Assembly: GCF_014805625.2 (NCBI RefSeq)
Contig: NW_023998471.1
Span: 118,835-182,834 of the forward strand
Direction of reading: 5' to 3'
Source of the DNA: Glossina fuscipes
Lineage: Eukaryota > Arthropoda > Insecta > Diptera > Glossinidae
DNA length: 64,000 nucleotides
A program made the translations under genes and the position numbers. Positions 24,601-40,926 of this stretch are shown here, piece after piece. Every line of letters begins with the position of its first letter. Position 1 is the stretch's first letter. The notes under the pieces are model-generated. The model did not search any database. It had not been told where the DNA came from and saw only the letters and a program-made list of their open reading frames with translations.

Positions 24601-26349
24601 CCTCTTGGATAACATGGAATTAAAGAAACAACGAGGCATTTGTGAATATTAATAGGTATATAATTTGTATTGTTATTTTTTACAGGCGAAAAGAGGAAAG
24701 TAAGCAAATTGTTTTAACACTGCAATTATTATGTTGCCGTTACTCTGTAATTATTAGATTAAAAATACCAAATGCGAAAAGTCTATGTAAATAACGACGC
24801 CACACTTTTGCATTTTTAGCTTCAATTTCATGAATCCGATCAATAGTCGTATAGTAGCTGATATTTTCAATTTTAAAAATGTAATAACCACAGCATTGAA
24901 AACCAATAATTGATACATTGCGGACAAGTGTTAAAAGTAGCCTCCGTATTTTCAAGCATGCAAACAACTTAGTATGTGAAAATTTCCATAAAGTAATAAA
25001 TAGCAATTATCCCACAGACTTTCTTTATGTACCAAAGTGATTATTAATAATTGTTAGGTGGGATATGAACATTGATTCACTATAAACAAACATAATAAAC
25101 GGATTAAAATGAATTATTGTGAATGAAGTTTTCCAGTTAATCATTTAAGCAGCTCTGCAAACGTTAAAACGGTAGATAATAACAAATTTAGCAGCATTGT
25201 TTCTTTCCTTTTCCACTTTCATATAAAATATTCCGTTTTTATATATCTTTTATTTTCGAACATCATCAAAAATACGATTTTATGAGGAATTTCAAAAATA
25301 CTAATTAAGCCTTTTTGTTAATTACTTATATTATACTAATAGTGGTTATTTAATATTTTTAAATTATTGAGTTACATTTAAATGCTCTTAAATGAAATTT
25401 TAGTCGACTCCTACATACACATCGGCACTCTATTTTCCCAAAATAGGAACTAAAAGAGAAAGTTGTTCAAAACCAAAGTAAACCGTACAAGAGATAAATA
25501 ACGTATATAGGGAAAGCTATGAAAATACATGTTATCCTTGCACTAAAATAATGAAATAATTAATATTAAGGATATTTTTTGATAGTTTAATGATTGGCTC
25601 TTAATAGAAAATGTTAAACAACTTTCCATTTAACGAAAAACGAAAAAATTAATATAAAAACCAAAGAGCCAGTCAAAGATTAAGATAAAGATAGAATCCT
25701 TGAAAAATTACTTGTCAACCTTTCCTTTAACAATTATTAAAAAAGAATTTTTGGAATCTTTTCAGCTTTCATTTCGCTTGTGTCATGGTATGCGTGAACG
25801 TAAGGTATTGGAAGTAAGACGTTCGGTATATTGCCCGTTAGACAGTACAAATGAGATAACTTTAGCTTTGGATCGTTCAGTACGTAATTATTTATACGAG
25901 ACGATAGAAACTTTTCCGTTAGGGGAAATTGAGAGAACAGTCTTCAATCAGGTAAAATCTACTAACCTAACAAAAGTGAAGAGAGTATAAAAATTCATTT
26001 GCAAACATCATTTCCAAAGGTATTATCAACTTTGCATGAATATCCCTGCTTGGACTCATGTCCACCGCTTACGCATTATGTAAGTAATTGTGTACGTTTG
26101 GCTTGGAAAATGGTTAACCAGAAAGTACCGTATTATTTGGACATCGATTTTAATTTAGGTAATCGGTTGTTTAAAGTTTAAAGTCGATAAAAAAAATAAT
26201 TTATTAACTTTTTTTTAGGTTTTCTTCGTCCGGAAAAACATGATCGTCATTTACAATCTGATCGCCGTTCAGACTTGATTAAAGCATTCCTCTGGCCCGC
26301 TTTAATGCAAAATAATCGTTGCGTTTTTAAAGCCATTGTTGCAACTTAA
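21614..26349 (+). CDS. SPATA18: MIEAP/SPATA18-like protein (mitochondria-eating protein C-terminal domain), complete
   Basis: Six exons with matching phases: 21614-21858, 21937-22704, 22788-22917, 25766-25951, 26020-26158, 26219-26349, giving 532 residues (human MIEAP is about 538). MIEAP acts in mitochondrial quality control. Residues 1-81 carry a basic N-terminus and GPSVLRSVVAELPIDLLLEH. Residues 160-260 are helix-rich, probably coiled coil (LKTELQRHVDTYKMALHKLE). The C-terminal domain, about 365-532, has the diagnostic DRSVRNYLYETIETFP, then CVRLAWKMVNQKVPYYLD, and ends FLWPALMQNNRCVFKAIVAT, the usual MIEAP ending. Intron 1 (78 bp) uses a GC donor, AAG|GCAAGA. Intron 3 is 2.85 kb; the others are 60-85 bp. 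AATAAA lies at 26384-26389. The start is the first ATG of the open frame, followed by MADSRERIRGPARDGREF. The N-terminal half is much less conserved than the tail, so the name rests on the C-terminal domain and on length. Confidence 0.85.
22918..25765 (+). other. Large intron 3 of the MIEAP-like gene
   Basis: Bounded by GTG|GTGAGT and aatcttttcag|CTT. AT-rich, with no supported gene inside. A stretch near 24070-24160 repeats 'cgacggcttttgcttttttggtca' twice, about 60 bases apart (24069 and 24134), a local duplication. Several short blocks of 'caagagaa...acaatcgctctt' type recur between about 23620 and 23835. Confidence 0.7.
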
Positions 26350-26383
26350 GGAGATTATTTAATCTTTTGCTATTGCTATTGTA

Positions 26384-26389
26384 AATAAA
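26384..26389 (+). terminator. Polyadenylation signal AATAAA of the MIEAP-like gene
   Basis: AATAAA 35 bp after the stop codon at 26347-26349. Cleavage 10-30 bp downstream would fall close to, or inside, the stop codon region of the convergent SH2 gene. Confidence 0.6.
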
Positions 26390-26412
26390 AAATTTCTTTT
26401 CATTTAAAAAAT

Positions 26413-28825
26413 TTAAACAATAAGTGGCTTTAATATAACGCTCATCGTTGTTTGTTTGTTCGTACACAACAAATGATGATGTTTATAAAAATCAATGATT
26501 TCATTGGGTGTAGTAAATAAACGCTCATTCGGCTTCGGTTGACCAATGGCATATAATTCCTTCCCGCATATTTGTCGTATATATAAATGATAGAATTGCT
26601 GCCGACAATAAATACTAACAATATACTTGATGGTGATATCCTGTAAGGAAAAATTGAATTAAATATATAGTTAAAACCCTTGAAGGTTTGTAATCCAAGT
26701 CTTGTGGAGTTTAGGAAGTAAAAATTTTATTGAATAATAAACGAGCTGTGTTGGCAAGCAATTAAAAAAAAGTTTTTTTTGTTTTAATTAAATTTTGTTA
26801 CCGCTTCTTTGTATGGCCTCACTAAGCAAGTGCCGTCTTCTCTATCGGTCAGTACATCTTCAGCGATTGCCCGATCCACCGTCCGATAATAGAGTTCAGT
26901 TTCTATTTTTCGTTTTTCAATTTGCAAATAATTGGCATCGATTTCGTCTAAAGCAGAAAAGAAAATGTATGTTTTTTAAACAAAGAGAAAAAAAGGTAGG
27001 AATGCTGCTTTCGCCTTAGAGGGAATAGGAAATAGGAGCACTTTAAATATATAATAACATCTAAGCAGTATCCCCAAATGTCTCGCAATAATGTGTATCT
27101 TATGTAGACTTTTTGGTTTTTTAATATGGAACAATCAGTATAATCAGGGATATGCCCTATTCTTGTAACAGGTTGAAGGTCAGAGAGAAGTGAAGAAAGA
27201 CCAGTGGTCGCGGTAACCTAGTTCCTGTGATCGACAAGTGACCGAGGGGCATACTCATTTTGTCAAAACGTATGCAACGCTCAGAAGCGAGCTTCAGAGA
27301 CTCCACAAAGTGTACATATTCTTGATTAGTGTCAAATTTTGAATCGACTTAAGCACGTCTGTCTGTCCCTCTACGCAATTTCTAAATATTATCCTAGTCG
27401 CAAAAATGAAACTACCGGCTTCAAATTTCGCAGAAACGTTGAGAGTTCTTGCACGCAGGTTGGTATTAAAAGTGGGCCAAATAGATCGAAGTACACTCCT
27501 ACAGAACTGCTTTCGCTTTTCAAAAAAAATAAATAATTGATTTTTTGCTCATTACTAATAAACTAGAGGAGAAAAATCTACAAAAATTTGAACGTTTATT
27601 CCATGGGCACTATCAAGTTCGGGATGCATTTCAACATGTCCGTCTATTCGTTTGCCCAACTCTGCAGTGTTTGTGGTAAACGTTTTCCCGTTTGCAAAAA
27701 TTAAAATATCGCCTACAAATTCGCAAAAAAAAATGAAAACGGTCCAAACCAGTCAAAGGACGCGCCTACAAAGCGAGCATCTTTGCTTTCCACATTTTTT
27801 GATCGTTGCTCGTAAAGTACATCACTATATAAAGTTCCACTTTTATTTTGAAAACAGAAAAAATCTGCCCCGCCCACCCATATTATAGAATACCAAAATT
27901 TTTTTTTTCCTTTTTTTACATTTTTTTTATGATAACGGCGGTGCGTATAAAAGATTCGATCGCGATCAAATACAATTTTCTTACTTGGTTTTATTTTGCG
28001 TATCCCTTGGACAATGTTTCTAAAAAGGATTTCGGAAATTTTGGAAACATTATTCTAGGCCGCAGGAAGAACAATGTGCACTATTCTCACTCATCTGAGA
28101 CGCCATAAGGGATATACATTCTTAGTCAACGTAAGAATCGAAGTTGATTGGTCGAAAACGTCTATCCCCATCGTCACATCGTCCGACAATCCATCTCTCA
28201 ATAGCTTGTTGTTGAAACGTTGCAGCTTTCATAAACTGACGGAAAAATGAAAGCTTGGTAAACAGACTCCAACCAGGCTAAGTCTAACGCTTTGAGAAAA
28301 AATTAACGGAAAATATCTCAAAATTTAATGTAAGCATGGACGTGCTTGGCGTGTTAATGCGTTCAAAATAAGCAAAAATATTTTAAATTCGAATCCATTA
28401 AAGAATGCTCCATGTAGAAAAAGTTCTCGCACCACAACAATAAATAAAATCCTTTAAAGCTGTAACTAATAAAAATTCACTGCAGGTCGAATGTAATTTT
28501 CTGAATTGTTGCGCCTTAAACTCAGCTTACCTACAATGACGTAATCATGCTCCGTCGACATATTTAAATGTATATCACTTATGGTTCTTCTTTCGTCGCT
28601 ATTAAGTGATGGATCACTAATCCGGTTATGTTTATGGCAGATGCAGCAACTTTTGTGAAATGAATGGCAACAACAGCAATGTTTACAACAACAGCAACAA
28701 CAACTGTTATGACAATCATTTGAATTTGGCGCTAAAGTATCGCCAATATCGTTAAAAAATCGAATAAATAGATTATATAAAACGGTCCAGTAAACGCGTA
28801 AACACCAACACATAACTTTACGCAA
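26413..28825 (-). CDS. SH2-domain protein with N-terminal cysteine cluster, complete
   Basis: Three minus-strand exons, 28825-28531, 26947-26802 and 26640-26413, joined at consensus sites (GTAG|GTAAGC; gctttag|ACG; GCG|GTAACA; ccttacag|GAT) with matching phases, give 222 residues. Residues 1-66 hold 16 Cys, including runs at 42-47 and 50-53, after a hydrophobic, Trp/Phe-rich start. That suggests palmitoylation or metal binding. Residues about 117-207 form an SH2 domain: RAIAEDVL (helix A), CLVRPYKE with Arg142 as the phosphotyrosine-binding residue, YHLYIRQI, then TPNEIIDFYKHHHLL. SH2 domains bind phosphotyrosine peptides in receptor signalling. The protein has no kinase or SH3 domain, so it is an adaptor. 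Tyr95 and Tyr105 lie just before it in an ITAM-like spacing. I recall a Drosophila SH2 protein, CG15529, from the same chromosome region, which may be the orthologue; not verified. The ATG is the first in the exon; an upstream exon cannot be excluded. Confidence 0.8.
26948..28530 (-). other. Intron 1 of the SH2 gene
   Basis: About 1.58 kb, GT-AG on the minus strand. It contains a reverse copy of repeat family 1 (27238-27400). The plus-strand open frames at 27339, 27652 and 27848 are incidental. Confidence 0.7.
27238..27400 (-). repeat. Fly interspersed repeat, family 1, reverse copy inside the SH2 intron
   Basis: Reverse complement of the family: gcatactcattttgtcaaaa, gcaacgctcagaagcgagct, tcagagactccacaaagtgt, atattcttgattagtgtcaa, gaatcgacttaagcacgtct. 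It is among the best-preserved copies and matches 8515-8670 along its length. Confidence 0.75.
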
Positions 28826-34363
<5,538 letters not shown>

Positions 34364-35986
34364 ACAAACCACCTAATCTAGCTCTACAATGCGCAAATTC
34401 TTCTTTATTTTTACAAGTTATTGTTTTAAAAAAAATGTTGCAGAAATTTGATTATATTTTATAAAATTTTTTAAATGCTTTCTCTATTATCTTTGCAAGT
34501 AAAGAAAAAAATATATATATAAGAGTTTTGTAAGTGATTATAGAACATTTAGTTATCAAAGTTCTTTATACGATCTTTCACCTCATCAAAGCTAATATAA
34601 CTTATCAATATTAGGACGAGAATAGAAGAATGCTAAGCGCAGCTGGGTGGATATTCTTTAAGCCTTCAATGAGCTTTTTTATAATTCGATTGGCGACTTA
34701 TGTTTTCCACAAGGTAACTTTCTAACATGGTTTCTTTTCTCTGCAGAGCGATGTTCCAAAACTGAGAAAATTTGTTGTTATTTAAAAAGCATTCACACTT
34801 TGCTTTTTTGATAACGAATTGAAGGTCACCTGATGAATGTTATAAATTTGCTTAATCATGATTATGGTATGCAGATGGAAGCGGTCTGACAAAACTTTGC
34901 CGATGATCCGAAACACAAAAATTAATTTCTAATTTACCTTTGCAAAATTTTACTTAACATCCTGACTTTCCTTGTTTTTTCCAAATTCTATTTACAACCT
35001 ACACTAATTCCGCTACATGGTGTATTCCATGTATTCTTGTGTTCAACGTACAGGTTCCAATGTTTGAGATATTTCGATGAAATTGGGTAAGCGGATGATT
35101 GGGTTTTGACCCCACTTCGTATAATATTTCTCGTGAATCAGAAAAAGCTTCAGCAAAAGCTTTAATTTCTATATTTTCGAATGAAAATTAATCAATAGTA
35201 TTAGGGAATTTGTATCACATAGGTCTATTTTCATCCTCCCACAAACGGAGCAGCTATAATGAAAGACAAACCCTTGGCTTGACGACAAATTTTCAGTTTT
35301 TTATGACGGAAACTGAAAATTGATCAAATTTTTAGGAAGTAAATTAAGTTTGTTAATTTGGATCACGTCATATGATGTTTTGGACACGCCCCAATATTCG
35401 GGTCCTGATGAAAAGTGCAGAGGAAAATCATGCGTCATTTTTGATGTACTAGTACCGAAACGAGTGAGTAACCGTATTGGGCGAAATGGTGTACATAATG
35501 CTTGGCCTTGCCCGAATATCCCGATTTGTATTAGTCTTCAACTACTTTTCTCTTATTTTAAAAATGTTTATGAAAAAAGAGTTATATAAATTTCTAAAAC
35601 TTATCAAAGGGTATATGAAGAACACTTTGCTTCGAAATTTGTTACAAAATGAAAACAAATTCTTTTGAAGAATAATAATAATCTTTGAAATTTCCGTCAA
35701 CCAATGTTCTTCAGATTTTCTACAAATTTTAGAAAACTTTTTCATAATTTAATTGAAACTTTTCGGTTTTTTTTTTAGAAAATTCTATAAATATATTTCT
35801 TTTTAACAACTTTTTCGCATTGCGCAATTACGCGAAAACAAAATCATACAAACAAATCTCCAAAAAAAGTAAAACGAAAAAATTCCGAAACTTAATCCAA
35901 CTTGTATGAAATCCTTGGATCATTTCGAATTTTTCCTTATCAAAAAAAAATTATTGAATTGGTTAAGAAATCTTTGGCATTAAAAC
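34364..35986. other. Intergenic region between Tpi and the DUF4776-like gene
   Basis: AT-rich. It includes a copy of repeat family 3 (35030-35200) and short open frames of 60-90 codons without recognisable content. The promoter and 5' UTR of the next gene should lie at about 35750-35986. Confidence 0.55.
35030..35200 (+). repeat. Fly interspersed repeat, family 3, copy
   Basis: gtgttcaacgtacaggttcc followed by gagatatttcgatgaaattg matches the copy at 8108-8160. Confidence 0.45.
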
Positions 35987-37851
35987 ATGGATTTGAAAAC
36001 TGGAGTTGCTGGCGGCGGCGGTTTAGGTGTTGCTGGAAGCACAGGCCCACTGCGATCTTCCGCTGCTGCAAGAGCTTCACAGTCGGGTGCCGACGCTAAA
36101 GCTAAAAGTAAAAAAGACGGAATAGGCTTTGTATTTGACATTATTGTCGTGCGTGTCGATGTACCCAATGAAACATTTGCAAAACCGGATTTACTAACAG
36201 TTGACGTCAAATTTAATAATGTTGATTTGAAGATTACGTCCAGTCGTATTAATGTAGTAGAGTTTCGTTCCGGACGTAGTTACGAATTCATCGATACCCC
36301 ATTGAATTTAAAAGAGCAACTGAGAAAACAACCTTTAGCTTTGGCGGTGAAATATGAAGATCGTGTGATTGGTAAGTATCATTAACACGATCGATTTATA
36401 TATATGCAGTATTTGGAATGAAATTTTTTAATATCTAATGCAATTATAACAATAGGAACCGGGCAAATAGTTTGGCCTGATACATTTACTAGCCGAATAA
36501 ATGATTGTGCTGGAGAAATAACACATTGCGATGAGACAGAGCTAAAAGATGGCCGCGGTAGTAAAACGGGTTCCATAGAGGTTATCATTCGTATTCAAAC
36601 GAAATGCAAGGATTACGTGTAAGTAAACCTATATATTACAAGATATACAATCGAATGCAATACTGCTATCAATATTGAAACATTTCCAGAAGAGTTCTTA
36701 AAAGAGCTAAATTTTTAAAGAGGATTATTTCTCATATGATATTTCGAATAGTTCTGGCACAAAACATTTTTATCGAAACAGAGCTACGGCAAATAGCTTC
36801 AAAGGCTTCAATTATCTAATTACGAATCAGAAGTTTACCGAAATGTGCCGATTTTGTTCATTCTTTTTTACCAGTAGGAACGTTTCGAACACATTCATGC
36901 TTAAAAAATTCCTTAAGCAAAATATTTCACTTTGAACTGATACATAATGAATAAGTTCCAAGGAACGACCAAATAGTATCTATACCTTTAATTAATTGAT
37001 TTTTATCAGTATTCCTGTACCATAACGATAATCTTTTCGTGAAAGGTCGTTTGCTTTTCTTATACACATTTTTACTACATTCTTTTGCTACACTGTTATT
37101 CATTTCCTTTACTCTTACTCTCTCCTCTTTTTATTTTTATCATGGTGCATAATATGCAGTGACCCCGATTATAATCTCTCCAAACGTTCGGATATTTGCT
37201 CTCAAATGGATAAAGTAATCGATGCGAATGATATTCTTTTTGTCGTTGGGGAAGACAAGTCGGCTTGCTGTTGCGCCCAGGTTGGCGTTATACCGGCATC
37301 AGATTCGGAAAAATCTGTGTACCCGACCTGTTTGGATTTATCAAATTTTCGTAAGGTTAATGGTAGAACCGTAACTTCGCCGGATATCTTAGATAGTCTC
37401 AACAATGGCAATTGTAACCAGGGACAAGTAAGCAATTGACAAAGGCATTTAATGTCATAACTAAAGACATTTCACTTTTTAGAAAGTAAGGGAGCAATAT
37501 AAAGATTTGATCAGCGGTTTGGATTCAATTGAGACATCTTGTTGTCCACGGCGTAAGCATACTAGCCATCAACCAACCCAACACAGGAGCATGCCACTTT
37601 GCAGCAGTTCAGGTAGTTCTTCGCGTAATCCCTGCGAAAATAAATGTAAAGTTCGCGATTCGAGTTGTAGCGGTGGAAAATTTTGTGTTGTTTGCGGTCG
37701 GAGTAAATCTAGTGAAAAAAAATGTACCATTTGCGATCTACCGGCCTATTATAACTGCCCACATAAACGGTCATACTAAATTCGAAAAAAAACAATTTTT
37801 ATAAAAAAAAAAAATTGAATAATCAATAAATTTCATGTTTCCGCAAACAAG

Positions 37852-37885
<34 letters not shown>

Positions 37886-40800
37886 AAACGAATATTTATT
37901 TATTTATTTTCTGTTCCTTCAGAATCGAATTTTCGCAATTGTCGTTGTCCGTCAGGAGAAGATCCTTTCGCTGCCGAAAAAGTAGTACGATTGTGCCCTA
38001 GCTTAACTGCACCCGAACTTAGGCAGACTGTTCCACGTTCAAAAAGGTAGGTGTCGAAGGACTTAACCGACCTTGAAGATATTTTTAAAAAGTTTTTTTG
38101 TAATTAGGACATGTCCTCTTTGCAAAGAAGACGTTTCCTGGCTGCCGAAAATGGCCGCTTGTCCGAAATGCGGTTACAAGCCGATACCATATTTCGATGA
38201 AAAGGCTTACAATGAGCGAATATGTGCCGAAGAGGTATTAGAAGAGTATTTAGATAAGAAATCCAGTTGTAGCGACAGTATTGATCAACATTCTAAAGAC
38301 GGATCCGAGGAGAAAAAACAATGCCGCTGCACGTGTAAACCGGGCAAAGTATGTGCTCATTGCCGTATCCGTAAACTATGCGAAGATATTTTTCAACCTG
38401 AACCAAAGCAAGGCGAACAATGCGATAAATGTGAACGCCAATCGTCCGAATTATATAATATATGTCAAAGTGGGGCGGGAATCGGTGACGATTGTCGACC
38501 TTATTTAGCTCGAGTATTTTCCGAGTTACGTGATCTTTACGATATAAAAGAAACTAAGAAGAAAAAGTTCGAGAAAAACGAAAAATGTGAAAGGCAATTT
38601 ACTGAACGTGCGAAGCGAAATATTAATAAGGGATCACGTGCTCGAAGCGGCAGATCAGATGGCGATAAAAGCGCTCGTAGCAATTTCACTGTTACTGCTA
38701 CGAGTACCACTGCCGAACAAGCGGATGACAATAAGATTGAGGCACAGCAAAGTATTGAAGAAGTAAATCGAGCATTGAGAAAACGTTTAAGAAGAGAAGA
38801 GCGTAAGAAACATCAAGAGGTCGAACGAATTCGAAAAAAGTTTTTGCAGAAAAATTTCAAGAAATCTGAAAAACCTTGCAAAAGTAAAAAGTAAGTAGGG
38901 AAGGAAAGAAAAGGGGGCGCCTTCATTTTGAATACCATTTCCCATTTCTTGTTTCTAGCTACAATTATCGAACCGTACGCAAATATCCAGGCAATCAAAT
39001 TGGCCATAAAACTTGTGTAAATGGCTTCGCTGCAGGTCGCAAAAATGTTCCTTCTAATATGGGTTGGTTATGGAATGTCGAGGCTAAAGGCAGTAGAGCT
39101 GGCTGGAAACCTGGTGCTATACGTAAACCTATCAAAGAGCTGATGAAATATTTCCTCAAAGATTATCCCGCTGATACGTTGAGAGTGTCGCAGTATTCTT
39201 ATCGTAAAAAAGGTTGCAACGGCAAAGAAAAAGTGGACGAATTAGTCCAAAGACCGACACTGCACATATTTAAGAAAAATGGCGAGTATATAATAACGAT
39301 GCGACCATTGAAAGATCCGGAAGCTTTAAAACAATGCGCTGATCCATACTTAGACATGAAACCAATTCAATTCAAAATTATTAAAAATCCTTTAATGGTG
39401 GAGATACGTAAGCTGAAACGCTGTCTCAAAGATATGGGTTTTAGTAAATGCACTTGTCATAAACCGATTATTTGCTGTTTTTGTCGCAGCTTTCTAGACA
39501 AGAAAAGATTAGAATATCAGTGCAATAAAGAGTGCCGAAAACGTAACTTACCCAATGTCGCCGACAAGTTGGTTCTATCCGATACCACTGATAGCGATGT
39601 CGAATTTGATTTCGGTGTCACACCTCCAGCAGGCGTAATAAAACCGGAAAAAGGAAAAAAACCGGATTTGGTCAATCATGGAACGCAATACAACGAAGGC
39701 GATTGGAATGTGACGCCGATGTATCCTCGTGAGCCTAACAAATACATGAAGCTTTACAATTGTGCAATTGGTGAAAGATTTGGTAAAGCTTTTGGCCCCT
39801 ATGGTCCTGATGGTTATTATCCCGGTGCCTCGCCTCTTCCTGGCGGCCTTTACGGGCCATGTGGGCCGGGTGGTGGTTTTGGAGGACGAGGAGGAGGTTG
39901 GGGTACCGGTGGTGAAGGCGGGGGAGGAGGTGGCGGTGGTTTTGGAGGAAGAGGAGGAGGAAAAGGAGGAGGAAAATTTGGGGGTAGGTTTGGCCCCGGT
40001 TTCGGCCCTGGTGGTGGCCGCGGGCCGTTCGGCGGCAGAGGTGGTCCTGGAGGTTTCGGAGGTCCTGGAGGTTTCGGTGGTCCTGGAGGTTTCGGAGGTC
40101 CTGGTGGTCCTGGGGGTCCTGGAGGTCCAGGCGGCCCAGATGGGGGACCTGACGGAAAAGGAGGACGCCATAAGGGTGGCGGAAAAGGTGACGGCAAAGT
40201 CGATATGATGAAATATATTCTGGAGAAAGCCAAAAAAGAGAAAGCGGCCGGCGGCAAATCGAAGTAATTCGTTGACCACATTTAATACCCACCGTCCAGG
40301 ATTAAGGGATTACCGAATTTCTGTCTGTTTGGCTATGATATACAGAGAGATGATATCTATCATTTTCAATTCTAACGATATTGTTCATCGACGTGGCAAT
40401 CAGAATCGGTTTAGTCCGCTTGAAACTGATTGATTTTACAATTTTAAGTCATACCAGTTTTGATCATAAATTTATTTTTCTTTATCATTTTGAAGTTAAA
40501 TCCAAAAAACTACTAAATAGGTCTTGTGGGTTCGCCTAGGATTAGAGAAAATCAGAAAATGAGTCTTCTTTGTGCGCAATGCACATTGTCTGAAGATGTT
40601 TAAAAGATGATAAATTAAATTTACATATTTAAGCTTACCTAGGCGATGGGTATACGTAGTTCGCTCTACGGCGAATTATCGTGTTCTTAATTATTTTAAT
40701 ATTAATGGCTTTTCGTTAATATTTTTAACAGAAAGAAGAATTTGATGGAAGGCCCACCGCCAATACTCTGTATGATTGATCGTCGCGGCAAGCCATGTGA

Positions 40801-40900
40801 TCCGTGCGCTCCGTGTGGTCCGTGCGGTCCGTGCGGACCATGCTTGCCCTATGACCCATGCGGTGATACTTGTTATCGTCATGATCCTCGCATATGTTGA
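35987..40900 (+). CDS. Large Cys-rich protein with DUF4776-like domain, Gly-rich/RGG tail and PCGPCG C-terminus
   Basis: Exons with consistent phases: 35987-36371, 36456-36618, 37160-37427, 37483 to about 37610-37776 (end uncertain), 37923-38046, 38108-38890, 38959-40263, 40732-40900; about 1,100-1,160 residues. Residues 45-180 ([16 protein letters not shown] ... [12 protein letters not shown]) look like a C2-type beta sandwich. Exons 4-6 carry Cys clusters that could bind zinc ([55 protein letters not shown]) and a charged helical stretch. Exon 7 opens with [19 protein letters not shown], a Trp/Gly block I associate with the insect DUF4776 family, then [12 protein letters not shown], then about 130 residues rich in GGFGG/RGG, a composition seen in RNA-binding or structural proteins. 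Exon 8 gives [14 protein letters not shown] and ends HDPRIC, with AATAAA at 40921-40926. Function is unknown; fly members of such families are often testis-expressed. Exon 7 can also end at TAA 40265-40267. High confidence in gene and frame, low in function. Confidence 0.8.
37853..37881. repeat. (AT)n microsatellite in an intron of the DUF4776-like gene
   Basis: Uninterrupted AT dinucleotides about 40 bp upstream of the exon-5 acceptor. Confidence 0.85.
39780..40190 (+). repeat. Coding Gly-rich repeat (GGFGGPGG units)
   Basis: Within exon 7 the nucleotide unit 'ggtcctggaggtttcgga' recurs at least four times in a row from about 40043 to 40110, with looser Gly-rich sequence before and after. 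This region produces long open frames on the other strand and in another frame (143-234 codons) that are composition artefacts. Confidence 0.85.
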
Positions 40901-40920
40901 ACTTTTTGTCTCATTCTGGA

Positions 40921-40926
40921 AATAAA
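40921..40926 (+). terminator. Polyadenylation signal AATAAA of the DUF4776-like gene
   Basis: AATAAA 20 bp after the exon-8 stop; supports exon 8 as the terminal exon. Confidence 0.6.

Noticed and set aside
37775..37777. Taking the TAA after exon 4 as the end of a first, separate gene
   Set aside because: Exons 5-8 continue in consistent phases with the same Cys-rich style and there is no polyadenylation signal-plus-promoter pattern between; kept only as a possible isoform end.
39575..40292. Long minus-strand and alternate-frame open frames (143, 148, 185 and 234 codons)
   Set aside because: They lie opposite or out of frame with the Gly-rich exon 7, and their Pro/Thr/Arg-only composition is the complement of GGN repeats. 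The plus frame has family similarity and splice phase.
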